From positions 62,001 through 126,000 of the forward strand of contig NZ_FOQA01000004.1 of assembly GCF_900113635.1 (NCBI RefSeq): 64,000 nucleotides of DNA. Reading direction: 5' to 3'. Below the pieces are notes generated by a model. That model was not told where the DNA came from. It made no database searches and saw nothing but the letters and a program-made list of their open reading frames with translations. The DNA is from Tindallia magadiensis (GTDB lineage Bacteria > Bacillota > Clostridia > Peptostreptococcales > Tindalliaceae). Shown here piece by piece: positions 26,495 through 36,621 of the stretch. The first letter of the stretch is position 1, and each line of letters begins with the position of its first letter. A program made the translations under genes and the position numbers.

Positions 26495-27742
26495 TTACAC
26501 CTCTTCATCCTGTAGTTCATCGCTAATCTTTTCATCCTCAAACCATTGCAAGGTAGTTTCACTTGGCATTTCTTCCACTTCTCTCAGCCTACGTTCAATA
26601 GCTCTGGTTCTTACTCCTGCTTTATCAATGACATTACTTGCCTCCTGCAATTTTTTTCTTGTTTTATCTAGAATACCTCCAAATTTCCCAAATTCCGACT
26701 TAACAGCTCCTAATAATTCCCATACTTCACTGGATCTTTTTTGGATGGCCAAAGTTCGAAATCCCATTTGCAAACTATTCAATAAGGCAGACAAAGTAGT
26801 TGGTCCAGCAATGGTTACTTTGAACTCTCTTTGAACCTCTTCAAAAATTCCTAACCGTAAAACTTCTGCATATAACCCTTCAAAAGGCAGGAACATAATA
26901 GCAAAGTCTGTTGTATAGGGTGGAGCCAGGTATTTTTGATTAATCATCCGTGCATCTGCTTTTATTCGATTGATAAGGCTTTTTCGGCGACTGTCAATCA
27001 TTTCGCTTTCCCCATTTTCATAAGCATCTAGAAGATGTTGATAGGTTTCTGTTGGAAACTTAGCATCTATCGGCATCCAAACAGGTTTCGCCTTAGAGTC
27101 ACTTCCTGGCAATTTCACAGCAAATTCTACCCGGTCAGCACTATCTTCTTGAACCGCCACATTTTTCTCATATTGCTCAGGGGTTAGTAGTTGCTCTAAA
27201 AGACTCTCTAACTGATATTCTCCTAATACGCCTCTTGTTTTGACATTGCTGAGGACTTTTTTTAAGTCTCCAACGCCATTGGCTAAGTTTTGCATTTCGC
27301 CTAATCCTTGATGAACTTGTTCTAAACGACTGCTCACTTGTTTAAAGGACTCCCCCAGACGATGCTCCAATGTTTTATGTAATTTTTCATCAACGGTTTC
27401 TCTTATTTTTTCCAGTTTTTCGTTATTATCTTTTTGCAAGTCGCTAATTTTTCCTTCAACCACTTCCCGTAAATGTTCTAGCTTATGTTCGGTTATTTTT
27501 ATAATATGATCATGCCGCCCGGTCATTACTTGTGTTGTTTTGTCTAACCGTTCACCGGTGGCATTTTCAAACTGTCGTAAAGCTTGCAAAAGTTCTGCTC
27601 TACTCTCTCGCTCGCTTTGACGATATAATTCCCGGTTTTTTTCTGATTCTTCCCGATAGTATTTTTCCATTCGTTCTAATTTTATTAAATAGAAAAGTTG
27701 AATTATTAAAATTGCTGCCATCACTATGATTTCTAATGTCAA
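26495..27742 (-). CDS. rmuC: DNA recombination protein RmuC
   Basis: RmuC family proteins limit rearrangements at inverted repeats and carry a nuclease-like core. The 415-aa product has one N-terminal membrane anchor (IIVMAAILIIQLFYLIKL), a long coiled coil (about 30-160), and the RmuC core with RGVLGEYQLESLLEQLL and PVWMPIDAKFPTETYQHLL. A TTG at 27742 with an AAAGGCGG site 7 bases upstream is the likely start; the frame is open to 27820, but that extension has no good site. A terminator separates it from the upstream peroxiredoxin gene. Confidence 0.85.
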   Translation of the reverse strand: MTLEIIVMAAILIIQLFYLIKLERMEKYYREESEKNRELYRQSERESRAELLQALRQFENATGERLDKTTQVMTGRHDHIIKITEHKLEHLREVVEGKISDLQKDNNEKLEKIRETVDEKLHKTLEHRLGESFKQVSSRLEQVHQGLGEMQNLANGVGDLKKVLSNVKTRGVLGEYQLESLLEQLLTPEQYEKNVAVQEDSADRVEFAVKLPGSDSKAKPVWMPIDAKFPTETYQHLLDAYENGESEMIDSRRKSLINRIKADARMINQKYLAPPYTTDFAIMFLPFEGLYAEVLRLGIFEEVQREFKVTIAGPTTLSALLNSLQMGFRTLAIQKRSSEVWELLGAVKSEFGKFGGILDKTRKKLQEASNVIDKAGVRTRAIERRLREVEEMPSETTLQWFEDEKISDELQDEEV

Positions 27743-27824
27743 AAAAACACCGCCTTTCCTCGTTAATGATACCTTACCTATTGTAACATGAAATATTACC
27801 GGAACAAAGATTTCCTGCATGAAA

Positions 27825-27855
27825 AAGAGCCAGCGTCTAAAGACACTGGCTCTTA
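27825..27855 (-). terminator. terminator after the peroxiredoxin gene
   Basis: On the minus strand GAGCCAG, a 12-base loop and CTGGCTC precede a run of five T. Confidence 0.8.
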
Positions 27856-27883
27856 CAGAAAGGGAGTGACTGGAACAAACAGT

Positions 27884-28423
27884 CTATAATGTTTCTTCTC
27901 CAGGGCTCCAGTCAATGGGGCATAAACCGCCACTTTTTAGAGCATGAAGAACTCTTAGAGTTTCATCAACGCTACGTCCCACATTCAAATCATGAACGAC
28001 AGCGTATCTTACAATGCCTTCAGGATCAATAATGAATAATCCTCTTAAAGCAATTCCATCTTCTTCCACTAGCACTCCATAGTTGCGAGCAACTTCCTGC
28101 GTCATATCTGAAGCAAGAGGGAAATCTAGTTTTCCCAGACCGCCTTTATCATGAGCTTGATGAATCCAAGCTTTATGAGAATGTTCGCTATCCGTACTAA
28201 CACCTAGAACTTCAGCGTTAGCATCTTGGAAGTCTTTAATTCTCTTATTCATGCCAGTAATCTCCGTCGGGCACACAAAGGTAAAGTCCAGGGGATAGAA
28301 AAACATAACAAGCCATTTTCCTTTGTAATCATCCAATGAAATTTTCCCAAATTTTTCACCTTCACCGTCTACAAAATTCATTTCAAAATGCGGTGCAGGT
28401 TTACCTACAATTCTTTCTGTCAT
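27884..28423 (-). CDS. 2-Cys peroxiredoxin, AhpC/Prx1 type
   Basis: The 179-aa protein reduces peroxides through Cys residues: the peroxidatic Cys is in DFTFVCPTEI (about residue 50) and the resolving Cys in GLCPIDWSPGEETL near the C-terminus. The ATG at 28423 has AGGAGG 7 bases upstream; an in-frame ATG at 28453 lacks a site. It has its own terminator. No AhpF-like reductase is adjacent. It adds to the window's peroxide-defence set. Confidence 0.93.
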   Translation of the reverse strand: MTERIVGKPAPHFEMNFVDGEGEKFGKISLDDYKGKWLVMFFYPLDFTFVCPTEITGMNKRIKDFQDANAEVLGVSTDSEHSHKAWIHQAHDKGGLGKLDFPLASDMTQEVARNYGVLVEEDGIALRGLFIIDPEGIVRYAVVHDLNVGRSVDETLRVLHALKSGGLCPIDWSPGEETL

Positions 28424-28514
28424 AAGATAACCTCCTGATAATTTTTTCGTCATTATATATTTATCCAGTCAGAAGGATCTTAAACATTAAATGATAATAA
28501 TTTTCATTTTTATT

Positions 28515-29918
28515 TTATTTTTTTCTTGGTGGTGCCATGTGAATCGCCTCATCTGTCGCCGCTAATGCGGCTTCCATCACCGTTTCCGCTAATGTGGGAT
28601 GTGCATGAATTGTTTTGGTAATATCTTCCAGTGTCATATCATGACTCAACGCAAGGGCTCCTTCATGGATTAAGTCCGATGCATGAGCACCCATCACATG
28701 CATGCCAAGTAGCTGATGGTTATCTTTACGGGCAATCACTTTTACAAATCCTTCCGGTTCACCCATTCCCAAAGCTTTGCCATTCGCCCCAAACATAAAT
28801 TTCCCTGTGAGGTAGTCAATTTCCTTTTCTTTTACCTGCTCTTCTGTCATTCCGACACCAGCCAGTTGCGGATCCATAAATACGCAGTCAGGAACAACGT
28901 CAAGCCTTATTCCCGACTCATGACCCAGCATACGTTCTACAGCCGCTATTCCCTGATGAGACGCCACATGAGCTAACATCATCCCGCCCAACACATCACC
29001 GATAGCAAAAATATTTTCATTGCTCGTTTGAAGATCTTCATTTACCTTTATGCCGGCTTCATCGTACTGAACACCTGCTTTTTCTAAGTTGAGCTGATTC
29101 AGCATCGGATCTCTTCCCGGTGCCATTAATAACGTATCTGCCTCAATCTTATCTTCTTTACCATTCTTTTTGTTACGTATGTCGATTTGGAGACCTTCAC
29201 CCGTATGCGTAATGCCTGTCACGCGACAATCTTGCTTCAAATTCAAGCCTTGTTTTTTTAAGTAAGGTTGTACTCTTTTTATCATTTCTCCATCCATTCG
29301 CTTCAGAAGCGTTGAAGAAACCACCGTCACCTCTGAACCAAAAGCGTTAAAAATAGCGGCTAGTTCTATTCCTATGACACCACTGCCTGCAACCGCAAGT
29401 TTTTTAGGAATATGATCAATATCCAGCAGTTCGTCGCTTGTAATGACTCCTGGAAGGTCTGTCCCTTCGATCGGTAAAATAGATGGTTTTGATCCACTGG
29501 CGATAAGGATTTTTTCACCTTCTAAAACCAAGGTTTCCCCTTCTTTTGTGCTAACTTCCAATGTGTTTTCTCCTGCAAAAGTTGCCCAACCATGGATCAC
29601 TTCTACTTGATATGCTTTTAGGAGTTTTTCGATACCACCTACCAATTGATCTACGACTGCTTTTTTTCGGCTTTGAATTTTTTCAAAGTTAATACGATAT
29701 CCTTCTAACTCCACTCCAAATTCATGCATTTTTTTAAGATCGCTTATTTTTTTTGCATTGGTATACATTGCTTTTGTTGAAATACAACCTCGGTTTAAGC
29801 AGGTGCCCCCTATATCCCGACCTTCTATCACTGTTACTTTTGCGCCTAGTTGTGCCGCTCGGATAGCGGCAACATATCCACCTGGACCAGCACCAATAAT
29901 GATTAATTCTTTTCTCAT
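28515..29918 (-). CDS. lpd: dihydrolipoyl dehydrogenase
   Basis: This flavoprotein reoxidises the lipoyl arm of GcvH with NAD+. The 467-aa protein has the FAD site IIGAGPGGYVAAIRAAQLG, the redox disulfide in GGTCLNRGCISTKA, the NAD site VAGSGVIGIELAAIF and the C-terminal HAHPTLAETVMEA with the active-site His-Glu pair. Position 3' of gcvPB on the same strand supports a role as the L-protein of the glycine cleavage system. AGGAGG precedes the ATG. A hairpin lies in the 84-base gap to gcvPB. Confidence 0.94.
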   Translation of the reverse strand: MRKELIIIGAGPGGYVAAIRAAQLGAKVTVIEGRDIGGTCLNRGCISTKAMYTNAKKISDLKKMHEFGVELEGYRINFEKIQSRKKAVVDQLVGGIEKLLKAYQVEVIHGWATFAGENTLEVSTKEGETLVLEGEKILIASGSKPSILPIEGTDLPGVITSDELLDIDHIPKKLAVAGSGVIGIELAAIFNAFGSEVTVVSSTLLKRMDGEMIKRVQPYLKKQGLNLKQDCRVTGITHTGEGLQIDIRNKKNGKEDKIEADTLLMAPGRDPMLNQLNLEKAGVQYDEAGIKVNEDLQTSNENIFAIGDVLGGMMLAHVASHQGIAAVERMLGHESGIRLDVVPDCVFMDPQLAGVGMTEEQVKEKEIDYLTGKFMFGANGKALGMGEPEGFVKVIARKDNHQLLGMHVMGAHASDLIHEGALALSHDMTLEDITKTIHAHPTLAETVMEAALAATDEAIHMAPPRKK

Positions 29919-29939
29919 TCTGACAAACCTCCTCCTAGA

Positions 29940-29974
29940 AAGCCGAGTGCTAGGCTAAAGCTGGCACTCGGCTT
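29940..29974. terminator. strong hairpin between gcvPB and lpd
   Basis: AAGCCGAGTGC and GCACTCGGCTT form an 11-bp stem around a 13-base loop. The minus-strand tail is TTTC, a weak T-run, so it may act as a partial terminator or RNA-stabilising element within the gcv unit. Confidence 0.55.
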
Positions 29975-30002
29975 ATTTTTAGGTCATGCTTGTTTTAAGA
30001 AC

Positions 30003-31463
30003 TTATATGGGTAATTCACATTTAAGAACCGGCTCTCTCGCTGCTTTTACCTCATCTAGTCTGCGTACCGGTGCAACATGTGGAGCTGCTTTTAGAATAT
30101 CTGGATTGTCGTCCGCTTCCTGAGAAATAGCCTTCATTGCTTCTATAAAAGCATCCAGTGTTTCTAAGCACTCTGTCTCTGTCGGCTCAATCATCAACGC
30201 TTCCGGCACAATCAGTGGAAAATAAACCGTTGGTGGATGGAAACCGTTATCTAGCAACCTTTTTGCAACATCTGTTGTATTAACCTCCATTTCCTTTTTA
30301 CCAAGACCTGCTAATACAAATTCATGCATGCAAACCCGATCAAAAGGCAATTTGAAGTGATTTTTCAAATGATGCATCAAATAATTTGCATTCAAAACAG
30401 CCATCTGACTTACTTTTTTCAAGCCTTCAGCACCCATGGTTTTAATGTAGGTATACGCTCGTACATTTACCCCAAAATTTCCATAGAACGAATGAATTTT
30501 TCCAATACTTTCCGGACGGTCATATTCCAGAGCATAGGAATCTCCATCTTTCACCACTGCCGGCTTGGGTAAGAAAGGTATTAAGTCTTCCCGCACGCCA
30601 ATAGGTCCGCTTCCGGGTCCACCTCCACCATGTGGTGTTGAAAAGGTTTTGTGAAGGTTTAAGTGAACCACGTCAAACCCCATGTCTCCTGGTCGTGATA
30701 CCCCCAGTATGGCATTTGCATTGGCTCCATCATAATATAACAGTCCGCCAGCTTCATGAACTAGTCGTGCAATCTCCGTAATATTTCTTTCATATAGACC
30801 GAGAGTGCTTGGGTTGGTTAACATCAATCCTGCAATATCGTCACCTAAAACAGCTTTAAGACTCTCTATATCTACGTCTCCATCTCTGTTAGACTTTACT
30901 TCTACTACATCATAGCCTACCACATGAGCACTGGACGGATTCGTACCATGCGCTGAGTCAGGAACAATGATTTTTTTCCTTTGCGTGTCTCCTCGTTTTT
31001 CATGATATGCTTTTATCACCATCAGACCAGTCATTTCGCCATGAGCACCAGCTGCCGGTTGAAGTGTTATGCCTGCCATTCCAGTGATTTCAGCCAGCAT
31101 GTTTTGGAGTTCATACATCATCTTCAATGCACCTTGTGCCGTCTCTTCCGGCTGATAGGGATGTAGGGTGTTAAATCCTGGTAAGGATGTCATGTCTTCG
31201 TTGATTTTAGGATTATATTTCATGGTGCAAGAACCTAATGGATAGAATCCTTTATCAATAGCAAAGTTCTTTTGCGAAATATTAACAAAATGTCGAACCA
31301 CATCTAATTCACTTACTTCCGGCAAAGATAGATCTTTTGTCGATCTCATACTTTCAGGTATGCCAGCTTCTATATCCATATCTTTTAACTCATCGGGAGG
31401 CAGTCGATATCCGGTTCTACCAGGTTTCGAAATGTCGCACAGTAATTTTGTATACTCCTTCAT
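30003..31463 (-). CDS. gcvPB: glycine dehydrogenase (decarboxylating) subunit 2
   Basis: This PLP subunit, with GcvPA, decarboxylates glycine and passes the aminomethyl group to GcvH. The 486-aa protein has the PLP-Lys segment [19 protein letters not shown] (about 232-250) and the [14 protein letters not shown]-like motif [15 protein letters not shown]. The start ATG overlaps the gcvPA stop by 4 bases (ATGA). The split P-protein is typical of Firmicutes. Confidence 0.96.
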   Translation of the reverse strand: MKEYTKLLCDISKPGRTGYRLPPDELKDMDIEAGIPESMRSTKDLSLPEVSELDVVRHFVNISQKNFAIDKGFYPLGSCTMKYNPKINEDMTSLPGFNTLHPYQPEETAQGALKMMYELQNMLAEITGMAGITLQPAAGAHGEMTGLMVIKAYHEKRGDTQRKKIIVPDSAHGTNPSSAHVVGYDVVEVKSNRDGDVDIESLKAVLGDDIAGLMLTNPSTLGLYERNITEIARLVHEAGGLLYYDGANANAILGVSRPGDMGFDVVHLNLHKTFSTPHGGGGPGSGPIGVREDLIPFLPKPAVVKDGDSYALEYDRPESIGKIHSFYGNFGVNVRAYTYIKTMGAEGLKKVSQMAVLNANYLMHHLKNHFKLPFDRVCMHEFVLAGLGKKEMEVNTTDVAKRLLDNGFHPPTVYFPLIVPEALMIEPTETECLETLDAFIEAMKAISQEADDNPDILKAAPHVAPVRRLDEVKAAREPVLKCELPI

Positions 31464-32803
31464 TTGATCCCCTCCAAACCTTTTACTAGTTGGTGAATTT
31501 CATCCAGACTTCGCTTTTCTGTTACGCAGAGAAGCATTCCGTTTGTTATTTCCGGATAGTATTTATCAACAGAGAAGCCTCCCAGTATTCCCTGTTTCAT
31601 TAATTCTTTGTTGATCTCATCAACATCTCCGGGAGCAGTCACCATAAACTCTTTAAAGAAAGGTTTATCAAAAGTTCTCTTTAGCCCGGTTTCTTTTTCA
31701 ATTTTTTCTAAGGCATAATGTGCTTTTCGATAGGATTGCTCCGCTACTTGCCTCATTCCTTTTTTTCCCATTAGCGACATGTATGCCAGTGCTGCTAATG
31801 CATTTAACGCTTGGTTTGTGCAAATGTTAGAAGTTGCTTTTTCACGACGAATATGCTGTTCTCTAGTTTGTAAGGTTAATACATACCCAACATTTCCTTC
31901 AGCATCAGTGGTTTGTCCTACGACTCTTCCTGGCATTTTTCTCATCAGTTTCTGAGACGCAGCCATAAATCCTAGGTATGGTCCTCCATAGTTCATTGGA
32001 TTTCCCAAAGACTGCCCTTCTCCAATAACAATATCCGCACCTATTTCACCCGGCGATTTAAGTACTCCAAGGGAAATAGGATCCACGTTCATAATTAATA
32101 AACCCTTATCCTGATGTGCAATTTTTTCTGCTTCTTCCATTTCTTCAATGATTCCAAAGAAGTTTGGATTTTGAATAATCACACCAGCTGTCTGCTTTGT
32201 CACGGCTTCTTTAAGTTTTTCTAAATCAGTCACACCTTCTTTAGAAGGTATTGTCACCACTTCTATACCATTAAAGCGGCCATAGGTTTCCAACACTCTT
32301 CTGGTCTCAGGATGAACGGTTTCCGAAACAACCACTTGTTTACGTCTGGTCTGAGCCGCTGCCATATACGCCGCTTCTGCCGTTGCTGTTGCACCATCAT
32401 ACATTGATGCATTAGCAATATCCATTCCTGTTAAATTCGCTATCATTGTCTGAAATTCAAAAATGACCTGAAGGGTTCCCTGACTAGCCTCTGCCTGATA
32501 AGGGGTGTAGGCTGTATAGAACTCGGAACGAGATGTAATATGCTTGATCACAGATGGAATATAGTGATCATAAGCTCCCGCACCTAAAAAGCATACAAGG
32601 TCTTCTGCACTTTTATTGTCTTTTGCTAAATCTTGCATATGATGCTGTATCTCTATTTCTGACTTGGGTGCTTCAAGCATTAATTCTCTCTGCAATCGAA
32701 CATCCTTAGGCACATCGGCGAATAAATCTTCAAGATCTTTCATTCCCAATGTATCTAACATTTTTTTAATGTCTTCTTCTGTATGTGGAATATAGGGAAA
32801 CAT
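31460..32803 (-). CDS. gcvPA: glycine dehydrogenase (decarboxylating) subunit 1
   Basis: The 447-aa N-terminal-half subunit of P-protein starts [20 protein letters not shown] and has [28 protein letters not shown] and [12 protein letters not shown], all family marks. It lies one base after the gcvH stop and overlaps gcvPB by 4 bases, so the genes are translated together. AGGAGG lies 6 bases before the ATG. Confidence 0.96.
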   Translation of the reverse strand: MFPYIPHTEEDIKKMLDTLGMKDLEDLFADVPKDVRLQRELMLEAPKSEIEIQHHMQDLAKDNKSAEDLVCFLGAGAYDHYIPSVIKHITSRSEFYTAYTPYQAEASQGTLQVIFEFQTMIANLTGMDIANASMYDGATATAEAAYMAAAQTRRKQVVVSETVHPETRRVLETYGRFNGIEVVTIPSKEGVTDLEKLKEAVTKQTAGVIIQNPNFFGIIEEMEEAEKIAHQDKGLLIMNVDPISLGVLKSPGEIGADIVIGEGQSLGNPMNYGGPYLGFMAASQKLMRKMPGRVVGQTTDAEGNVGYVLTLQTREQHIRREKATSNICTNQALNALAALAYMSLMGKKGMRQVAEQSYRKAHYALEKIEKETGLKRTFDKPFFKEFMVTAPGDVDEINKELMKQGILGGFSVDKYYPEITNGMLLCVTEKRSLDEIHQLVKGLEGIK

Positions 32804-32804
32804 A

Positions 32805-33188
32805 TTACGCCTCCTCTTCGCAGAATCTTTGATAGTCCTCCGGTTTCATCAACTCATCTAATTGAGATTTGTCGCTGATTTTAATTTTTACAAACCAATT
32901 AGCTAACGGATCCTGATTAATTTGACCAGGGTCATCTTCAAGCTCTGTATTGATTTCAAGAACCGTTCCATCTACTGGTATATACATATCAGCAGCAGCC
33001 TTAACCGATTCAATAACACCAAAAGCATCTCCTTTTTCATAGGTTTCATCAACTTCTGGTAATTCAACAAATACAATGTCTCCTAAAGCTTTGGAGGCAA
33101 AGTCAGTAATGCCCATATACATTTCGTCTCCCTGAACATCCACCCATTCATGCTCGCTGGTAAATAATAATTTTTCCATTTCTCTCAT
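32805..33188 (-). CDS. gcvH: glycine cleavage system H protein
   Basis: The 127-aa lipoyl carrier has SEHEWVDVQGDEMYMGITDF at the N-terminus and the lipoylated Lys in GVIESVKAAADMY (about residue 61). The ATG at 33188 has GGGAGG 7 bases upstream; a longer frame to 33221 is not supported. It lies between gcvT and gcvPA. Confidence 0.96.
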   Translation of the reverse strand: MREMEKLLFTSEHEWVDVQGDEMYMGITDFASKALGDIVFVELPEVDETYEKGDAFGVIESVKAAADMYIPVDGTVLEINTELEDDPGQINQDPLANWFVKIKISDKSQLDELMKPEDYQRFCEEEA

Positions 33189-33257
33189 TGTTATTCCTCC
33201 CTTATTTTCATTTATTATCATTAAATGAAACTCTAAATACTTATTTCACCATTACCC

Positions 33258-34370
33258 TTAAACTTTTGATTTAGTATTCTTTCTGTAAAAAGGGGTCGGT
33301 ATTAATTTTGCTTCCACCTGTTTTTTTCGTATTTGAATCATTATTTGGTCCTGTCCTTCTATGGTTTTTCGATCTACTAATGCCAAACCTACGTTTTTAT
33401 TCAATGTTGGTGATAAATAACCTGTCGTCACAAATCCTATCTTTTCACCTTCCAATAAAACATCGTACTCACTTCTCGGAATCCCTTTACCAAGCAGTTC
33501 AAAGCCTACTAACTTTCTGGGAATCCCTGCTTCTTTTTGTTTTTTAAGAGCCTCTAATCCAATAAAGTCATCTTTTTTTAATTTAACAAAAAAACCATAT
33601 CCTGCTTCAATTGGCGAAATATCCTTCGATATTTCATGCCCATACAATGGAAGTCCTGCCTCAAAACGCAATGTATCTCTGCAACCTAATCCTGCGGGTT
33701 GGATACCTTTGTCCTCACCAGCCTTCATCAAAGCTTTCCATACGGTTTCTAACTCATCCCAATTTGTATATATCTCAAACCCATCTTCACCGGTATAGCC
33801 AGTCCTAGAAATAAGACACTTAACACCAGCGATTGTTACATGATCCTTAAAGTTGAAAAATTTAATTTCAGATAGATTCTCATCCGTAACATTTTGAGTA
33901 ATTTCTTCTGCCAACGGACCCTGAATAGCAAGTTCCCCTGTCCTATCTGACTCATCAATAACATCCACCTCAAAATTTTGGGCTTTCTCATTGATCCAAT
34001 CCAGATCCTTCTGCACATTTCCAGCATTAATAACAAGTAGATACTCGTCTTGAGTAAATCGATATACGAGTAAGTCGTCTACTACCCCACCTTCGGGATA
34101 GCACATAAAGGTATACAGTATTTCACCATCTTTCATTGAAGAGAAGTCATTCGTTAGCAAGTGCTGAATAAATGACAGTGCTTCTTTTCCCTTCACCCTT
34201 ACTTCTCCCATATGGGATACGTCAAACATACCTGCTTTTTGTCTAACGGCGTGGTGCTCTGACATCAGCCCTTCATACTGAACAGGCATCTGCCATCCTG
34301 CATACTCCACCATTTTACCTCCATTGGCATCATGCCACTGATAAAGCGGTGTTCGTTTTTCTTCCGTCAT
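33258..34370 (-). CDS. gcvT: glycine cleavage system T protein (aminomethyltransferase)
   Basis: GcvT releases ammonia from the lipoyl-bound aminomethyl group and makes methylene-THF. The 370-aa protein has TPLYQWHDANGGKMVEYAGW, FDVSHMGEVRVKG, the catalytic-region ISRTGYTGEDGFEIY and GLGCRDTLRFEAG. The ATG at 34370 has AAGGAGG upstream; the open frame to 34418 crosses this site. It is the first gene of the gcv operon and lies behind a tandem glycine riboswitch. Confidence 0.95.
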   Translation of the reverse strand: MTEEKRTPLYQWHDANGGKMVEYAGWQMPVQYEGLMSEHHAVRQKAGMFDVSHMGEVRVKGKEALSFIQHLLTNDFSSMKDGEILYTFMCYPEGGVVDDLLVYRFTQDEYLLVINAGNVQKDLDWINEKAQNFEVDVIDESDRTGELAIQGPLAEEITQNVTDENLSEIKFFNFKDHVTIAGVKCLISRTGYTGEDGFEIYTNWDELETVWKALMKAGEDKGIQPAGLGCRDTLRFEAGLPLYGHEISKDISPIEAGYGFFVKLKKDDFIGLEALKKQKEAGIPRKLVGFELLGKGIPRSEYDVLLEGEKIGFVTTGYLSPTLNKNVGLALVDRKTIEGQDQIMIQIRKKQVEAKLIPTPFYRKNTKSKV

Positions 34371-34435
34371 ATCGTTCCTCCTTTCTTTACTAGCCTCCTT
34401 GTCATAATTACCCAACATTTTGCTTATCTCACATC

Positions 34436-34473
34436 AAAAAGACACACAAGTACCAATAAGGATTGATAATTGT
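34436..34473 (-). terminator. candidate expression-platform terminator of the glycine riboswitch
   Basis: On the minus strand ACAATTATCAAT, loop CCTT and ATTGGTACTTGT form a 12-bp AT-rich stem (one mismatch, one G-U pair), followed after a few bases by GTCTTTTT. It starts right behind the second aptamer's P1 stem and would be disrupted when glycine is bound. The stem is weak in GC, so this is tentative. Confidence 0.4.
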
Positions 34474-34475
34474 AT

Positions 34476-34672
34476 GCCCTCTGTCGTAAGCCTGAGAGAT
34501 TCTGCTTCCAGGTTATTTATTTGTGAATCCCCTGGTTGCATTGCACCTTCGGCGTCCTTGCGGATCTTTCCAGAGTTTCGTCCTATAGCGATCCCTTTTC
34601 CTGAAAGTTTCTATGTAGAGATCCCAGTTCTACATATTGCTCCTTCGGCTCCTTAATGGACTCTCTCGCTAT
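34476..34672 (-). ncRNA. tandem glycine riboswitch (gcvT type)
   Basis: Two aptamers lie head to tail on the minus strand. Aptamer 1 begins with a P1 stem ATAGCGA/TCGCTAT (34666-34672 with its partner near 34585-34591), carries GAGAGAGTCC, GAGCCGAAGGAGCAA and AACTTTCAGG. Aptamer 2 has P1 CTCTG/CAGAG (3' end 34479-34483), CGCCGAAGGTGCAA and ATCTCTCAGGC...GACAGAGGG, the core sequences of this class. It lies about 106 bases before gcvT and is expected to turn on the glycine cleavage operon when glycine is high. Confidence 0.93.
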
Positions 34673-34685
34673 CATCATCCGAATA

Positions 34686-34715
34686 TATATATTTTTAAGA
34701 CATTTCTTTGAACAA
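34686..34715 (-). promoter_or_regulatory. candidate gcv promoter
   Basis: TTGTTC, an 18-base spacer and TATATA on the minus strand place a start site just before the first riboswitch aptamer. The -10 region is an AT repeat, so the register is uncertain. The rest of the 34673-34879 intergenic stretch holds only this and the ABC transporter promoter. Confidence 0.45.
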
Positions 34716-34804
34716 TTCCATTGTATCTCGGTTAAGACTTTATTTCAACGTTTATTCCTAAATAATTAGAATTCTTTATTTATCCCCTTTGCATTAGATT
34801 GATT

Positions 34805-34833
34805 TTGTTATTTTTATTGACTGAGTGTATAAT
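34805..34833 (+). promoter_or_regulatory. promoter of the ABC exporter operon
   Basis: TTGTTA, a 17-base spacer and TATAAT lie 46 bases before the first exporter gene. ATTGATT/AATCAAT inverted arms flank this promoter and could be an operator. Confidence 0.65.
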
Positions 34834-34879
34834 CAATAATGATCACCCCTATTTTATTTTTAGTTAGGAGAAGATGACT

Positions 34880-36598
34880 ATGAAACTTCTACCTTTTCTT
34901 AAACCTTACCGTTGGTCGTTAATGATTATCTTTTTTCTCTTGATGATCATTTCATTTCTAACCACTTTACCACCCTGGATCATGCAATACGCCATTGATG
35001 AAGTGTTGCCCAGCGGCGATTCCAATTGGTTACCTTTACTTGCTTTGGGAATTCTTTTTGTATCCCTTACGGAAGGTATCCTAAGCTTTATTCAGCAAGT
35101 TTTCAGTGAGTACATCGGTCAAAAGATCATTTATTCCATAAGAAACCAAGTTTTCCATCATATAAACCAACTTTCCTTTTCTTTTTATGATAAAAATCGA
35201 ACAGGAGACTTAATGTCACGAATTGTTTCGGATGCTGACACCTTAAACCGCTTTATCAGCTTTGGTTTGCTGAAAGTAGTTACTAATACACTAATCCTCT
35301 TTTGGATTTTTATTACCTTGTTTTATTGGAATTACCTAATGGGTCTCCTTTTTTTATTTTTGATACCTCCTATGGCCCATGCCATGTTTACTTATGCTAA
35401 TAAAGTCCGTCCTGCTTTTCAAAAGATAAGAAAGCATACCGGTTTCTTATCTTCTCAGGCTCAGGAAAATCTAGCCGGAATTGAGGTTATTAAAAGTTTT
35501 GGAAATGAAGCCTATCAGCATAACCAGTTTACAGAGGAAAACGAAAAATTACTTAACCATACCTTAGCCGCTAACAAAATCAGTGCTTTTTGGATGCCTT
35601 ATGCCGAAACCTTGATTGGTTTTTTTACAGGCATTGTATTATTAATGGGAGGTTTGTTAGCCTCCATGGATCAAATCAGCACTGGAACTCTTATCGCTTT
35701 TTTAGCTTACATCAATATGTTGCGTCGCCCCATCCGCCAAACCGGATTCCTTCTCAATTTGTTTAGCCAGAGTGATGCGGCTGCCAGTAGAATCCTCGAT
35801 CTTCTCAATCAAAAAGATTCATTGACCGATGTTCCAAATGCCAGAAATTTCAAAACTCTCCAACATTCAATAGACCTTAACCATATTTCGTTTGCTTACA
35901 AAGACCATCTGGTGTTATCTAATATTAACCTGCGAATTAATTCCGGCGAATCTATCGCATTGATAGGCCCTTCCGGCGCTGGTAAAACAACCTTAGTCCA
36001 TTTGCTGATGCGATTCTATCAACCTACAAAGGGTAACATATTGATTGACAATATACCCGTTTCGCATTATACCCTTAGCAGCCTACGGACAAAAATAGGT
36101 TTTGTAATGCAAGATCCTTTTTTATTTAATGGAAGTATTGAAGACAATCTTCGCTTAGGTTCACCAAAGGCTACTTTTCAAGAAGTACAGCAAGCTGCCA
36201 AAGAAGCACAACTAGATTCTTTTATCCAATCCTTACCCTCCGGTTATAATAGCCAGATCGGCGAAAGAGGTGTTCTCCTTTCCGGTGGTCAGGCTCAACG
36301 TTTAGCTTTGGCTAGAGTACTGCTAAAAAAACCTGAAATATTAATTCTTGATGAACCCACTTCTAATATCGATAGCATCACTGATTCAGCAATTATGGAC
36401 ACCATTGCTGCCCTTATGCAAGATCGAACTACTATTACAATTGCTCACCGCCTTTCTACCATCCAAAAAGCTAGCCGGGTGTTTTACTTACAAAAGGGGT
36501 TTTTAATTGCTTCCGGAACTCATCAAGAGCTTATGAAAAGTAGTGAGGATTATAAACAGTTCGTATCCCTTAATATGAAAGGTTCTTTATCCAAATAA
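34880..36598 (+). CDS. ABC exporter half-transporter, subunit A
   Basis: The 572-aa protein has an N-terminal six-helix ABC type-I exporter domain (to about 315) and a C-terminal ATPase with Walker A GPSGAGKTT, signature LLSGGQAQR, Walker B ILILDEPTSN and the H-loop TIAHRLST. The ATG at 34880 has AGGAG 9 bases upstream; the ATG two codons earlier is too close. It lies 23 bases before a second half-transporter, so the pair probably forms a heterodimer of the multidrug/lipid exporter type. The substrate is unknown. Confidence 0.88.
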   Translation: MKLLPFLKPYRWSLMIIFFLLMIISFLTTLPPWIMQYAIDEVLPSGDSNWLPLLALGILFVSLTEGILSFIQQVFSEYIGQKIIYSIRNQVFHHINQLSFSFYDKNRTGDLMSRIVSDADTLNRFISFGLLKVVTNTLILFWIFITLFYWNYLMGLLFLFLIPPMAHAMFTYANKVRPAFQKIRKHTGFLSSQAQENLAGIEVIKSFGNEAYQHNQFTEENEKLLNHTLAANKISAFWMPYAETLIGFFTGIVLLMGGLLASMDQISTGTLIAFLAYINMLRRPIRQTGFLLNLFSQSDAAASRILDLLNQKDSLTDVPNARNFKTLQHSIDLNHISFAYKDHLVLSNINLRINSGESIALIGPSGAGKTTLVHLLMRFYQPTKGNILIDNIPVSHYTLSSLRTKIGFVMQDPFLFNGSIEDNLRLGSPKATFQEVQQAAKEAQLDSFIQSLPSGYNSQIGERGVLLSGGQAQRLALARVLLKKPEILILDEPTSNIDSITDSAIMDTIAALMQDRTTITIAHRLSTIQKASRVFYLQKGFLIASGTHQELMKSSEDYKQFVSLNMKGSLSK

Positions 36599-36621
36599 GT
36601 CAGAAAGAAGGGGTGATCTTA

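Noticed and set aside
34420-34656. A 78-aa plus-strand reading frame opposite the gcvT leader.
   Set aside because: It is antisense to the tandem glycine riboswitch and has no ribosome site.
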